DNA of 64,000 bases from Halosimplex pelagicum (GTDB taxonomy: Archaea; Halobacteriota; Halobacteria; Halobacteriales; Haloarculaceae). The position numbers were made by a program, and so were the translations under genes. Positions 34,700-43,295 of the stretch are shown here, in pieces (within the stretch, counting starts at the first letter, position 1; every line of letters starts with the position of its first letter). The stretch is from the NCBI RefSeq assembly GCF_013415905.1, contig NZ_CP058909.1, positions 2,232,001-2,296,000 of the forward strand, written 5' to 3'. The notes under the pieces are model-generated. The model did no database searches. It was not told the origin of the DNA and was given only the letters and a program-made list of their open reading frames with translations.

Positions 34700-35986
34700 G
34701 TGATTGAATCCCTGAGCGGCGTTTTACCTGATGTCGCCACTGTTCCGAGGGTATTTCTCCAAAGTGGCGACTCTGGCTCGCTTGTTGTCATCATCACTGG
34801 AATCCTCGGGGCAATAGCTGTTCTACTCCGGGCGGCATCCACTCACTTCGACCCCTCGTGGGACGACGATGAAGATGAAACGGAAGTCGAGATCGCAACG
34901 GGAGAAGGGCATGGCGGTGGCGGCGGGCATCATTCGAGCCTCGAGGAGACTGTCACTGCCGAAGTCACCGCTGACCCCGGTGCGGGGGACATCAAAGTCA
35001 GTCGGGGGCCGGTTTCGGACGATCACGGGCGCGGTCAGAAAGTCGAGTCAGTCAATAAGCGGTCTGCGACCCAGTGTTCCCATTGCGGAGCGGTCAACAG
35101 AGACTCCAACGGGCTCTGCTGGAACTGTGGGTCAAATCCAGACGCAGCGATCAAAGAAGACGCGCTCTCTACGATCAACGACCGGCTCAGGAAGAGTGCC
35201 GCCGACGACTCCTATGCCGTGCGGAAAGGCGAGGAGCCACGTCCGTACCCGGTGGACACCGCTGCCACCCCACAAGAAAACGACGAGTTCGAGGACGATA
35301 AGGGAACTACCGAGGAGGATATTCGGAAGAAGGAAGCGCCACCCATCTGGCGCGTGTGGACTGGTGCGTTCCTCGGGTGGCTCCAGAAGTGGCAGATGCT
35401 CATCAACGTTCACGCCCGGAGTATGCTCCTGGTGACTCTCGTAGCCGCTGTCGTCTGGGGTAGCACCCTCATCTATGGAGCAGCTCGGTTCGGGGTTTCT
35501 GGGTTCATCTCCCTCCTCGGCGCGAGCCTTATCGCCGTCCTTTCCGCCTCCATCGCAGCCCTGTTCTTCCTCGTCCCTGGAAAGCGGAAAACAATCGGGC
35601 TCGCTTACCCGTTCTCCCTGAACGTGGTTCTGCTCCCCCCGCTTATCATCGCCTACTACGAGCCATTCCTCACGTTTGTGTGGGACTACAGTAGCTACAC
35701 CGCCATCTGGATTCTCGATAACCTCCTCCACTACTACAACATCAACAGCTACCTCCGGCAGAACTACACGATGACCAAACAGGGTTACATCATCATGTGG
35801 TTCGCGATCTCCTACCCTCTCGGGTGGCTACTCGGGTCATCCATCTACACCTCAAAAACTCACGGCCCGTCACTCATCTCGGCACTCCGGCAGCCCTTCA
35901 CCGGGAAGGACGACACGTTTGACTCTCCGCCGGAAGACTTTGATACCGACACGAATAGCGGCGATAAGGCCGGAACCGAAGACTAA
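34700..35986 (+). CDS. Membrane protein with cytoplasmic zinc ribbon
   Basis: A 428 aa protein. A first membrane helix (VVIITGILGAIAVLLRAAS) is followed by an acidic, His/Gly-rich linker. A zinc ribbon (QCSHCGAVNRDSNGLCWNCG, about residues 128-147) comes next, then four to five membrane helices in the C-terminal half. The start is a GTG at 34700. It may belong to a membrane complex together with the neighbouring lipoprotein and pilin-like genes. No family is recognised. Confidence 0.65.
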   Translation: MIESLSGVLPDVATVPRVFLQSGDSGSLVVIITGILGAIAVLLRAASTHFDPSWDDDEDETEVEIATGEGHGGGGGHHSSLEETVTAEVTADPGAGDIKVSRGPVSDDHGRGQKVESVNKRSATQCSHCGAVNRDSNGLCWNCGSNPDAAIKEDALSTINDRLRKSAADDSYAVRKGEEPRPYPVDTAATPQENDEFEDDKGTTEEDIRKKEAPPIWRVWTGAFLGWLQKWQMLINVHARSMLLVTLVAAVVWGSTLIYGAARFGVSGFISLLGASLIAVLSASIAALFFLVPGKRKTIGLAYPFSLNVVLLPPLIIAYYEPFLTFVWDYSSYTAIWILDNLLHYYNINSYLRQNYTMTKQGYIIMWFAISYPLGWLLGSSIYTSKTHGPSLISALRQPFTGKDDTFDSPPEDFDTDTNSGDKAGTED

Positions 35987-36049
35987 GACCCTCTACACCG
36001 ACTGACCACAGGTATAAGTCGCACCCGACACTCTGTGTGAATAGTAGAT

Positions 36050-37012
36050 ATGGAACGACGGAGGTTCTTAGCTATCACGGCCAGTACTCTCGCTGGCGGG
36101 ATCGCAGGTTGTACTGGGGCGTCCTCATCGGTTGGTGATGTCGTCGAGGATCAAGCTCAGCCGGCTGGGGACGAGGACCTGAATATAGAGCTCTCGACGA
36201 GTGGGCCGGCACTCCTGATCAAACCAACAGAAGCCCTCCCGTTCAAGACTGAACTCCATCAGGGCGGTAAGAAGGTAACCGAAATCAAGATGCCCGGCGT
36301 CAACAGGTCGGCCTACCAGGAAATCATCAACTGCGAGAAGGCCAGCAACCCGGACGGACGAATGTTCGAGCCCGGAACTATCGAACTGGTCTTCATCGAT
36401 TCAGAAGGCGAAGAGATGGGGACGAAAGACTGGCAGTTCCAACCCTTCCCCGTGGTCGAGGGCTTCACGATCTCGACCGTCTCTACCTACGACCCGACCC
36501 ACCACCTCTCTGAAACAACGCCTGTCTTCCGCGTTCGTAATATCGGTACTGGGCCGACGTGCATCACAGATATAGAGATCACCAACCCCCGGAAAACGGT
36601 CACACTAGCTGATGGAGAAGAAACCGTTGACTCCCCGATGTTGCAGACAGGCAAGTACAACGTTGACGGCTCACGGATCTCACTTCATGAGATGCCAAAC
36701 CAGAAAGCAAAACTCCTCCCGGTTGATCGAGACTCCTACATCGCGGTCGATGGACTCTTTACGGCAACCACCCCCGTTGGACCCGAATCCACAGGCAATG
36801 TGCCCGACAGCTTGAACCAATCTTTCGACGTTGTCATCCATACTGCGTACGGCGAGTCCTACACGACGACTGTCGACATCGCGATGGTCGGTGGAGTGAC
36901 GTACTCAGACTCCAGTGAAAGGGAGTGGACCCACCGATATCGGACGATTCGGCTGGATGGCATCTCCTACGAAGACTCGCAACCTTCCAATATAGAAACG
37001 TTACGAGACTAG
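36050..37012 (+). CDS. TAT lipoprotein, hypothetical
   Basis: A 320 aa secreted protein with signal MERRRFLAITAS and lipobox IAGC. The mature part is beta-rich. It shares segment order with the lipoprotein at 40042-41082 (RVRNIGTGPTCI against TFSNSGVGPTYL, then a D-G-L/I-F strand, then a V-D-I/F-x-G-G-V/I-T end), so the two are paralogues. Its function is unknown; a surface or envelope role is likely. Confidence 0.7.
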   Translation: MERRRFLAITASTLAGGIAGCTGASSSVGDVVEDQAQPAGDEDLNIELSTSGPALLIKPTEALPFKTELHQGGKKVTEIKMPGVNRSAYQEIINCEKASNPDGRMFEPGTIELVFIDSEGEEMGTKDWQFQPFPVVEGFTISTVSTYDPTHHLSETTPVFRVRNIGTGPTCITDIEITNPRKTVTLADGEETVDSPMLQTGKYNVDGSRISLHEMPNQKAKLLPVDRDSYIAVDGLFTATTPVGPESTGNVPDSLNQSFDVVIHTAYGESYTTTVDIAMVGGVTYSDSSEREWTHRYRTIRLDGISYEDSQPSNIETLRD

Positions 37013-37069
37013 CCATTTGGCGCAGTCAGCGGCGTTAAATTCATAATCCGGGAATCTGTTTGCACAGAT

Positions 37070-37462
37070 ATGCAGATCAGGAGCGCCATCGCACGGATAA
37101 GTATAGCCACACTTGTCCTATCCGTTCTGGCTTTCAGTGTCGGCGGACCAGTCGGGGCCGTCGCCGCCCAGAGCGATTGTAACATGGAAAGTCCAGACCA
37201 AATGAGTGACTGCGAAGACCCGAGCCTGAATCCCTTCGAGGGAATGCTCAACAACGTCTTCGCCGTCGCTGAGGCCGCCCTACAGTACTCAGGGTTCGTC
37301 GCCGTCTTCGCCGGCGTGACGCTATGGTTCGCGACTGGGAAGAACTCCGACAGGGCGCAGATCGGTATGTGGCTCACCATCGGTGGGCTCTGTATGATCG
37401 TCCTGTTCTTCGGGTTCTCGAGCCTCGTCGAGATGGCGAAGTGGGTCGGTGGCGGCACCTAA
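37070..37462 (+). CDS. Pilin-like secreted two-helix protein
   Basis: A 130 aa protein with a cleavable-looking signal (ISIATLVLSVLAFSVGG, Ala-rich end), a short Cys-containing loop (two cysteines in CNMESPDQMSDC) and two hydrophobic helices (SGFVAVFAGVTLWFA and IGGLCMIVLFFGFSS). This is the size and layout of VirB2/TrbC-type conjugative pilins, but sequence alone does not prove it. A TATA-like TTCATAAT lies about 30 bases before the start. Confidence 0.55.
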   Translation: MQIRSAIARISIATLVLSVLAFSVGGPVGAVAAQSDCNMESPDQMSDCEDPSLNPFEGMLNNVFAVAEAALQYSGFVAVFAGVTLWFATGKNSDRAQIGMWLTIGGLCMIVLFFGFSSLVEMAKWVGGGT

Positions 37463-37521
37463 CACACCCCCATCTCCTGATTTCATCTCACCAGAGCATC
37501 GCGTATCTTCAGAGAGGGGTG

Positions 37522-37552
37522 GGGTTTTTGTCTCCCGATTGGAAGTGGTGAA
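37522..37552 (+). promoter_or_regulatory. Element promoter motif, copy 3
   Basis: GGTGGGG, then TTTTTG (37525-37530), then TCTCCCGATTGG and a G/T-rich tract, ending just before the TTG start of the methyltransferase gene. Confidence 0.55.
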
Positions 37553-37557
37553 GTGAA

Positions 37558-38603
37558 TTGAGTGAGAGCGCGGATCTGACATCGTTTTCCCAGACTCAAC
37601 CTCAGGACGGTGACGAAGATGATCCTGAAAGTGAGCCGTCACCGCCCGAAGAAGGTGAAAACGGTGACGATAGTAGTGATGAGTACGGGACTCCTCGATG
37701 GCTGATTCGACGATTACAGGAGGCACTTGTTGGAAGTGGGCGGACTCTGTTCGACTTAGACCCAACTAGTGGGGCAGAACCGCTACAGATTGCAGAAATG
37801 CGATATACGAAACAAGACGATGGCCTACAGCAACCCTGGGCACTCCCGGCGGTCAATACGATCTACCTGAACCCTCCGTACTCTGATCCAGAACCCTTCC
37901 TTCGGAAGCTCAAGCAGATCATCGACCCCGACGACCCGGACGCCCCCTCGTTGGGAATCAGCCTAACGAAGTCCGATACCAGCGGTTTCACGACCACCTT
38001 ACCGAAGCGCGGGTCATCTGTTTCCTCGATACTCGCCTATCGTTCCACGGCGGTGACCAAGGTGCCAAATTCCCGAACGCGATCGGCGTTTTCGGAGAGC
38101 CCCACGAGGAACTCTTGGAGACGCTCTCTGACATCGGCGAACTCTACAGCCGGGTTGAGGTTGAGACGGCGCTCGAGCAGCAGCGTCTCGATGACCTCAT
38201 CAGTGACGGGGGCTGTATGGCAGCAATCCCGGTCGGGAAATCGACGAGTCCGGCCGAAAACGAATCCGCCTCTCACTCACCCTCAGCTACGTACACGTCG
38301 TTAGATTTCGTATCTCCTCACGACCTAATCGAGATGACGTTCGACACATCCTCCCTCGCGACGAGACATCGTGACCTTCCGAAAAAGGTCGAACTGCGTG
38401 TCCTCCCGAATGGAAGAGAAATTGAACCAGATACGGGGACCATCACTATCGATACCATCGGGAAAACGTCCGAAGGAGAAGACGTCTGCGTGAGTATTCG
38501 GAACTCCGCCGAGATTGCGAGTCACTTAGAGGTGAGTGTAGCCGTTGCATCCGGTGGGTGGGAGTTAGCAACCCCGAAAACCGTCAATATTATAGATGGT
38601 TGA
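37558..38603 (+). pseudogene. DNA N6-adenine methyltransferase (phage Dam type), frameshifted
   Basis: The gene begins with a TTG (MSESADLTS) and an acidic linker. It then has the phage-type Dam pattern (EYGTPRWLIRRL, then YLNPPYSDP as the catalytic NPPY motif, then GISLTKSDTS). The frame is lost near 37983: after DTS the expected continuation RFHDHLTEARVICFLDTRLSF and GGDQGAKFPNAIGVFG is in the next frame and runs on to a TGA at 38603. Restoring one base would give a single frame of 349 codons. Either a real one-base deletion or a sequence error explains this. If inactive, the element has lost its own adenine mark. Confidence 0.8.
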
Positions 38604-38970
38604 GTCCAAGCGTGCCAATATGGGCCACGCGAATGTGGATGGCCAGGGGAGACTCTGGACTATCACAAGACAGCTCACACAAGCAGACACTCCGACGATC
38701 GTGACTGAATCGGGCGAACGAACACTACAAGTCAAGGAGGAGGCGGTCGAAGTACACCAGAACCCGTTCCCGTACGACGGTCTGTTCGTTGTACTGCACG
38801 ACCCCACCACAAACAAAGAGTTCTCCCTCTTAGTCCCGGAGAACGATACCTTGTCCTCGCGGTTGGTTTCTCCAACGGATGCCCACGGTGAACCAGTCAG
38901 TTGCATCAAGACCGATACGCCCATCATCACGGGAACAACAGCCAACGACCTCGGAATCCCACTACAATGA
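38596..38970 (+). CDS. Hypothetical protein
   Basis: A 124 aa beta-rich soluble protein whose ATG lies inside the end of the methyltransferase gene (8-base overlap), so they are coupled. No motif is recognised. It ends with an ATGA overlap with the next gene. Confidence 0.6.
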   Translation: MVESKRANMGHANVDGQGRLWTITRQLTQADTPTIVTESGERTLQVKEEAVEVHQNPFPYDGLFVVLHDPTTNKEFSLLVPENDTLSSRLVSPTDAHGEPVSCIKTDTPIITGTTANDLGIPLQ

Positions 38971-39284
38971 CAGCCGAAGACCCTATCAGCGGTAGAGAGT
39001 ACGAACAGTCGATCGAAGGCATCAAACGATGGGCAGCAAACGAGCTGCCCTACGGCGTCCCGCTCCTCTACGGCCTCGTCGGATTCGCCGTCATCACCAC
39101 GCTCATCTACGGAGGACTGAGCGCCACAGCATGGCTCCTCAACTGGTCGGTACCCAGCTGGACCTACGTCGGGATCGTCATTCTCGGCATCATCTGGGCC
39201 TTCGGTGGGTGGCAGCATGGCGAGGAAGCCGAGTCCGAACTCGACCTGGACAGCAGCGACCAGTTCGAGAAGGTCAGTCCGTAG
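38967..39284 (+). CDS. Small two-helix membrane protein
   Basis: A 105 aa protein with two membrane helices (YGLVGFAVITTLIYGGLSATA; WTYVGIVILGIIWAFGGW) and an acidic C-terminus. Its start overlaps the preceding stop by ATGA. The ATG at 38967 is preferred over a longer in-frame extension for this reason. Confidence 0.6.
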   Translation: MTAEDPISGREYEQSIEGIKRWAANELPYGVPLLYGLVGFAVITTLIYGGLSATAWLLNWSVPSWTYVGIVILGIIWAFGGWQHGEEAESELDLDSSDQFEKVSP

Positions 39285-39304
39285 TTCGGTCGCCGCAGAG
39301 GATC

Positions 39305-39341
39305 TATTTCTATCCCCCGAAAGCGGACAGAAGGTAGTATC
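39305..39341 (+). promoter_or_regulatory. Element promoter motif, diverged copy 4
   Basis: TTTCTA (39307-39312) followed by TCCCCCG, 35 bases before the ATG at 39342. The core fits the family but the downstream G/T tract is weaker. Confidence 0.35.
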
Positions 39342-39542
39342 ATGATAGGCCCGTTGACCGCATACAGCAACTCCAGTATCGAGTTGGACACACCGACGCC
39401 CACTCAGGTTGTCGTAACCTTCCAGACTGTAGCCTACTGCAGCTTGTTCTTCTGGCTATGGCAAGTAGCAGTTGGATACGCCGTCCTCTCCCTCCTCTGT
39501 GCGTTCGGGCTTGGAACATTCCGATTCCTAATCTTAGACTAA
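39342..39542 (+). CDS. Small membrane protein
   Basis: A 66 aa protein, hydrophobic from residue 23 on (VVVTFQTVAYCSLFFWLWQVA and VLSLLCAFGLGTF), with one long or two short membrane helices. No family is recognised. Confidence 0.5.
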   Translation: MIGPLTAYSNSSIELDTPTPTQVVVTFQTVAYCSLFFWLWQVAVGYAVLSLLCAFGLGTFRFLILD

Positions 39543-39596
39543 TCGGACCGACAGATAGGCGGAAACCCTATTGCAGACGCGCAGTAACACGTTCCC

Positions 39597-40079
39597 ATGA
39601 GCCAACCAGAGAGTGAACAGACTGACGACGATATCCCTCTCGACGAAACCGGCGTGACTGACGCCTCCGACATCAATGGGATGATCGTCGACTCAGCAGA
39701 AGCAGCAACGGAACCGGGCCGGAACGTTGACCACATAACCGCCGTCCTCGAAAAAGTTCAACACGGAGACCGAGTCAAAATCGTCTTCGGGACATCCTCG
39801 CTCAAGACATCCATTTCCGGCAAAGTCGTGGGGATCAAAGGGCCGAAGTCAAGCCGACCGCCAGATGCTGGGTGGACGAAAACCATCGAGGTTCTCGGGC
39901 CTGAAGGCGACGACACGAAGGGCCGTCTCTACAGGATGGGTGCTGGTGGAACCAAAGCCGACCCTTGGCTCATCTACAGCTATCAGTACTACCCAGAGCT
40001 CGATATGCTGGAAATGGAGGACGCCGCGTGGCACGGCTGGATCATCGACGTTCAGCGTGTCCCCGAAGAGTGGGGATAG
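39597..40079 (+). CDS. Hypothetical protein
   Basis: A 160 aa acidic soluble protein with a disordered first 40 residues and a beta-rich core (VKIVFGTSSLKTSISGKVVG). Its last 38 bases overlap the end of the convergent lipoprotein gene. The family is unknown. Confidence 0.55.
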   Translation: MSQPESEQTDDDIPLDETGVTDASDINGMIVDSAEAATEPGRNVDHITAVLEKVQHGDRVKIVFGTSSLKTSISGKVVGIKGPKSSRPPDAGWTKTIEVLGPEGDDTKGRLYRMGAGGTKADPWLIYSYQYYPELDMLEMEDAAWHGWIIDVQRVPEEWG

Positions 40080-41082
40080 CCCCTCTTTTTATCGAAGAAT
40101 AACTCACACCGGAACGGGAGCTCTGCGGCGACTCGATTTGTTCTACGTTTGCCTCGAACTCCTCGAAGCAGTACACCTTAGCATCAGACGCAGTCTCCAT
40201 CGACGCTTCGGTGATACCCCCACTGAAATCGACAGTAACCTCGAAGATGAATTCGCGATTCAGTTCAGTCTTCGCGACGACCTCGAAGACTTGTGTGAAC
40301 GTTTCGGTTGGTTCTGGTTCCGGTCCGGTATAGCTGAAGATGCCGTCCCCACCGAATGAGAGCGGCACTCCTTGTGGAAGGAATAGGTCCTCGTTGTCCT
40401 CGTCGATCCCGACCGCGTCGAACAGGTCGCTATCTCGGCCAGTCACTTTCCCAGTCCTGACCATCGTGGTTTCTTCTTCCCCATAGTCATCTGGTTCAGT
40501 GAGTGGAAGCGTATTCTCAGCATTCTGCACCTCGAAAGACTTCAGATACGTCGGGCCGACTCCACTATTCGAGAACGTGAAGAGAGCCGACGACTTCGGG
40601 TCTTCCGCTTGCTGGTAGACTGAGCCAGATGCCGCACGGACGTTCAGAACGAGATCTGGGTCGTACTCGAAAGTACCTTCCCCGACAACTTCGCCCTCCT
40701 TATCATAGAGGAGAACAGTCACCTCTCCAGGTCCGATCGGTCGGACATCAGGCCTGCCAGCCCGCCTTGGGTCGATGATCTCTTTCCGCCCCTCGTTACC
40801 TGAGAGTTGGATGGTCGTTCCTTGTCCCGTCTCGGACTGGATTTCTACGTGGTCTGTTACGCCCCTCGTGTCACTCACTGCGACGACGAGTTCTTTCCCA
40901 TCGAATCCGACATCTCTTAACCCGAGGCGAGTTGGGGTATCCGCCTCCTCTTGAGCGTCACTACTATTTCCGGGCGTATCTTGCTGGTCGCGGACAGGAT
41001 TCTCTCCCTTCTCGAAACCACTACACCCAGCCAGACCAACGATGCTACCGCTCGTTAGAGCGAGGAACTTCCGACGGTCCAT
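40042..41082 (-). CDS. TAT lipoprotein, paralogue of the 36050 gene
   Basis: A 346 aa secreted protein with signal MDRRKFLALTSGSI and lipobox GLAGC, then a disordered acidic linker. The mature beta-rich part shares segment order with the other lipoprotein (see 36050-37012). The ATG at 41082 gives the cleanest signal peptide, and TTTAAA about 28 bases upstream fits a leaderless promoter. It is the only minus-strand gene in this stretch, and its 3' end overlaps the facing gene. Confidence 0.7.
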   Translation of the reverse strand: MDRRKFLALTSGSIVGLAGCSGFEKGENPVRDQQDTPGNSSDAQEEADTPTRLGLRDVGFDGKELVVAVSDTRGVTDHVEIQSETGQGTTIQLSGNEGRKEIIDPRRAGRPDVRPIGPGEVTVLLYDKEGEVVGEGTFEYDPDLVLNVRAASGSVYQQAEDPKSSALFTFSNSGVGPTYLKSFEVQNAENTLPLTEPDDYGEEETTMVRTGKVTGRDSDLFDAVGIDEDNEDLFLPQGVPLSFGGDGIFSYTGPEPEPTETFTQVFEVVAKTELNREFIFEVTVDFSGGITEASMETASDAKVYCFEEFEANVEQIESPQSSRSGVSYSSIKRGAIPTLRGHAERR

Positions 41083-41165
41083 ACTATTGATTCTCCCTAA
41101 CATCATTTAAAGGGTCGGACTGGTGTTCCGTCCGCTGAAAACGGTCGTATGCTCGCTGACACAGT

Positions 41166-41195
41166 TGGTTTTTATCTCTCGGAAGGGGTGAGAGT
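41166..41195 (+). promoter_or_regulatory. Element promoter motif, copy 5
   Basis: TTTTTA (41169-41174), then TCTCTCGG and AAGGGGTGAGAG up to the ATG at 41196, exactly 27 bases after the first T. This is a reference example of the leaderless form. Confidence 0.6.
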
Positions 41196-41708
41196 ATGGT
41201 TGGTAATGATGCGCTCCCGGTTGATCTGGAGCCAGCCTGTCAGAGCGACCCTATCGAGTGTGAAGGCGTGATAACCATCGAGAACCCAGCGTTTGTGTTC
41301 GACCTTCCGGTCAACGAGGTTGTCGCCGAATTCAAGCAACAACTCCAAGAACAGGGCGCTGACCGATCGTGGGAGAACGACTACGATGGGTTCGAAGTAT
41401 TCCATCTGAAGGCAGAGAACGCAATTCGAAAGGTGGTTGACCACACCCACCCTCGAGTCAGCGAGTGTTCCTCCCCCGGCATCGTGATCGAAAATATCGG
41501 GCCGGATGCTGAACGTCACTACGACAGCTGGGAAGATGTCGCAGAAGCGTGGGTTCGGGAATGGATTCGAATGTATAATTCGATCCTGAAAGCCCGGACA
41601 GAGGAGGACATCGACCAGCTGCAAGTGGACATCGAGGAGGCTGGCCGAAACAACCTCCTGACCACCGAGGACGTAAAAGCAGTCACAGAACAGCTGACGG
41701 GCCCCTAA
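41196..41708 (+). CDS. Hypothetical protein
   Basis: A 170 aa acidic, mainly helical soluble protein with no motif I recognise. It is the only gene between two copies of the element promoter motif, so it is probably monocistronic. Confidence 0.6.
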   Translation: MVGNDALPVDLEPACQSDPIECEGVITIENPAFVFDLPVNEVVAEFKQQLQEQGADRSWENDYDGFEVFHLKAENAIRKVVDHTHPRVSECSSPGIVIENIGPDAERHYDSWEDVAEAWVREWIRMYNSILKARTEEDIDQLQVDIEEAGRNNLLTTEDVKAVTEQLTGP

Positions 41709-41723
41709 TCAAGCAGATAGAGT

Positions 41724-41754
41724 TGTTTTATAGCTCCCGTTTGGGGTGATGGGG
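41724..41754 (+). promoter_or_regulatory. Element promoter motif, copy 6
   Basis: TTTTATA (41726-41732), then GCTCCCGTTTGGGGTGATGG. The start codon of the downstream gene is 96 bases after the TATA-like element, so a leader of about 69 bases is expected. Confidence 0.6.
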
Positions 41755-41766
41755 ATTAGACCTGTG

Positions 41767-41788
41767 GGGGTTCCAGCAGGAAGTCCCC
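41767..41788 (+). promoter_or_regulatory. Leader hairpin before the 490 aa gene
   Basis: GGGGTTCC, a four-base loop, then GGAA-GT-CCCC can fold into an 8-bp stem with a two-base bulge. It lies inside the predicted mRNA leader, 35-56 bases before the start codon. Confidence 0.4.
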
Positions 41789-41822
41789 GTTAGAGAAAAC
41801 ACAGTTTCGGATGTGATTCACC

Positions 41823-43295
41823 ATGTCTCAAGCAAGTTCCAACGCAAATCCAGTCGAACAAGTCGAAACGGCAGCCAGTATCGTGAGTGTGACCGACCTC
41901 GTCGAACAGAACGGCACAGTCCCGTTCCTCGGCGTCAACGACGCCGCCGATGCCGAGTACCCGGACACCATCAACGCTCGGGGCCGGCGATATGTCCAGG
42001 ACGGCAAACAATCGTTCAAGACCGCGCTGTCGGTGCTCCCACACGCCGGTGAGGGCGACCTCTGGGCCGATAACGAATTCGTCGCTCCCAGTGACGACGG
42101 GACCGTCGACGTCAACCTCGATGCGATTCGGAACGTCCACGGTCTGGACGTCGCCGCCCTCGAACAGCGCACGGGGATGGACCTCAAAACGATGGTCCAG
42201 CAGGCCGACCCCGAGCCGCTCATCGGCGTCGGCACCCACAAGGACATCATCGACCGGCGGCGACTCGCCCTTCGCACGCTGGGCTTCGATGTGAAGTTCC
42301 GGTGGCAGATCGCCTCCAGTCGCTACTCGCCGGGCGATATGCGGGAGTTCTTCAAGCGGAAGATCGCCGCCTGTCAGAAACACGGCGCAGAGAACGCCTT
42401 CGGGTGGATTCGGCACTACGACTGGGGCGGTTCGGTCACGCTCACGACCATCTATCCCTCGAAGGCCTACGCGATCGACCCCGCTGACGATACCGACATC
42501 GACCTGCAGAACGGCGAACTCACCATCGCCGCCGGCGAGGACTTCGATGAGGGCGACATCGACAACTCGGAGCCGACCACCATCTACTACGGCGACCAGC
42601 TGAAGTACGACTTCCGTGGCCACCAGAAACTCTCCGTGACGCCTGTCATCTACATTCCCGAGGTCGATACGATGATTCCCCTGCCCCACCCCGAGGCAGA
42701 CCTCGCACGGAAGCACACGGGCAACCTGATGGAAGACGCCATCGACTGGCACGAGCGCGTTCTCTCGACGCTCGATGACCTCTGTGAGACGGTCAACCAG
42801 GAGATCAAACGCGCCCGACTGGTCGCCATCGACTTCTCGGACCTGCCGTTCAGCGTCGAAGACTTCTACGGCTACATCGGTGTCGGGAACGACGACTACG
42901 TCGAAGCCGCCGCCGACCGCGCGACGGCGCTGGCCAAGCCATCGGACCAACCGACGCTGTGGAACCTGCAACTGAGCCTCAAGCTCGCGATTCTGGACAA
43001 TTTCGACGGCAATCGAGCCGGAAAAACCTACCGCGAGTACCAGGAACTCGCCGGCGAGATTCTTCGCCATCCGGCGACGATGATCACGACGGCGAAAGAG
43101 CAGTTCCGACTCGAGGCCGACCAGGACGATGACGAGGACGTGGCCCTCGATGCGGAGCAGACGACGCTCGCCGAATCCCTCGAAGACGTGATGGACCTGA
43201 CTGGCGTCACGGAGAACCGAATCGATGCGACGGAGGCACAGCAGATCGAACAACGTGTGCAACAGCGGCTTCCCGACAGTGGGGGTGAGAACTGA
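41823..43295 (+). CDS. Large hypothetical protein of the MoxR/VWA gene trio
   Basis: A 490 aa soluble protein with no recognised catalytic motif. The central part (YSPGDMREFFKRKIAACQKHG, then FGWIRHYDWGGSVTLTTIYPS) vaguely recalls DUF932-like proteins of phages and plasmids, but this is uncertain. The C-terminal third is helical. Its stop overlaps the start of the AAA ATPase gene (ATGA), so it is an obligate neighbour and possible substrate or scaffold of that ATPase. Confidence 0.65.
   Translation: MSQASSNANPVEQVETAASIVSVTDLVEQNGTVPFLGVNDAADAEYPDTINARGRRYVQDGKQSFKTALSVLPHAGEGDLWADNEFVAPSDDGTVDVNLDAIRNVHGLDVAALEQRTGMDLKTMVQQADPEPLIGVGTHKDIIDRRRLALRTLGFDVKFRWQIASSRYSPGDMREFFKRKIAACQKHGAENAFGWIRHYDWGGSVTLTTIYPSKAYAIDPADDTDIDLQNGELTIAAGEDFDEGDIDNSEPTTIYYGDQLKYDFRGHQKLSVTPVIYIPEVDTMIPLPHPEADLARKHTGNLMEDAIDWHERVLSTLDDLCETVNQEIKRARLVAIDFSDLPFSVEDFYGYIGVGNDDYVEAAADRATALAKPSDQPTLWNLQLSLKLAILDNFDGNRAGKTYREYQELAGEILRHPATMITTAKEQFRLEADQDDDEDVALDAEQTTLAESLEDVMDLTGVTENRIDATEAQQIEQRVQQRLPDSGGEN

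Noticed and set aside
41790-43262. 490-codon minus-strand frame opposite the 490 aa gene
   Set aside because: It is Val/Arg/Gly-rich and repetitive; the plus-strand frame has the promoter, the coupling to the ATPase gene and normal haloarchaeal composition.
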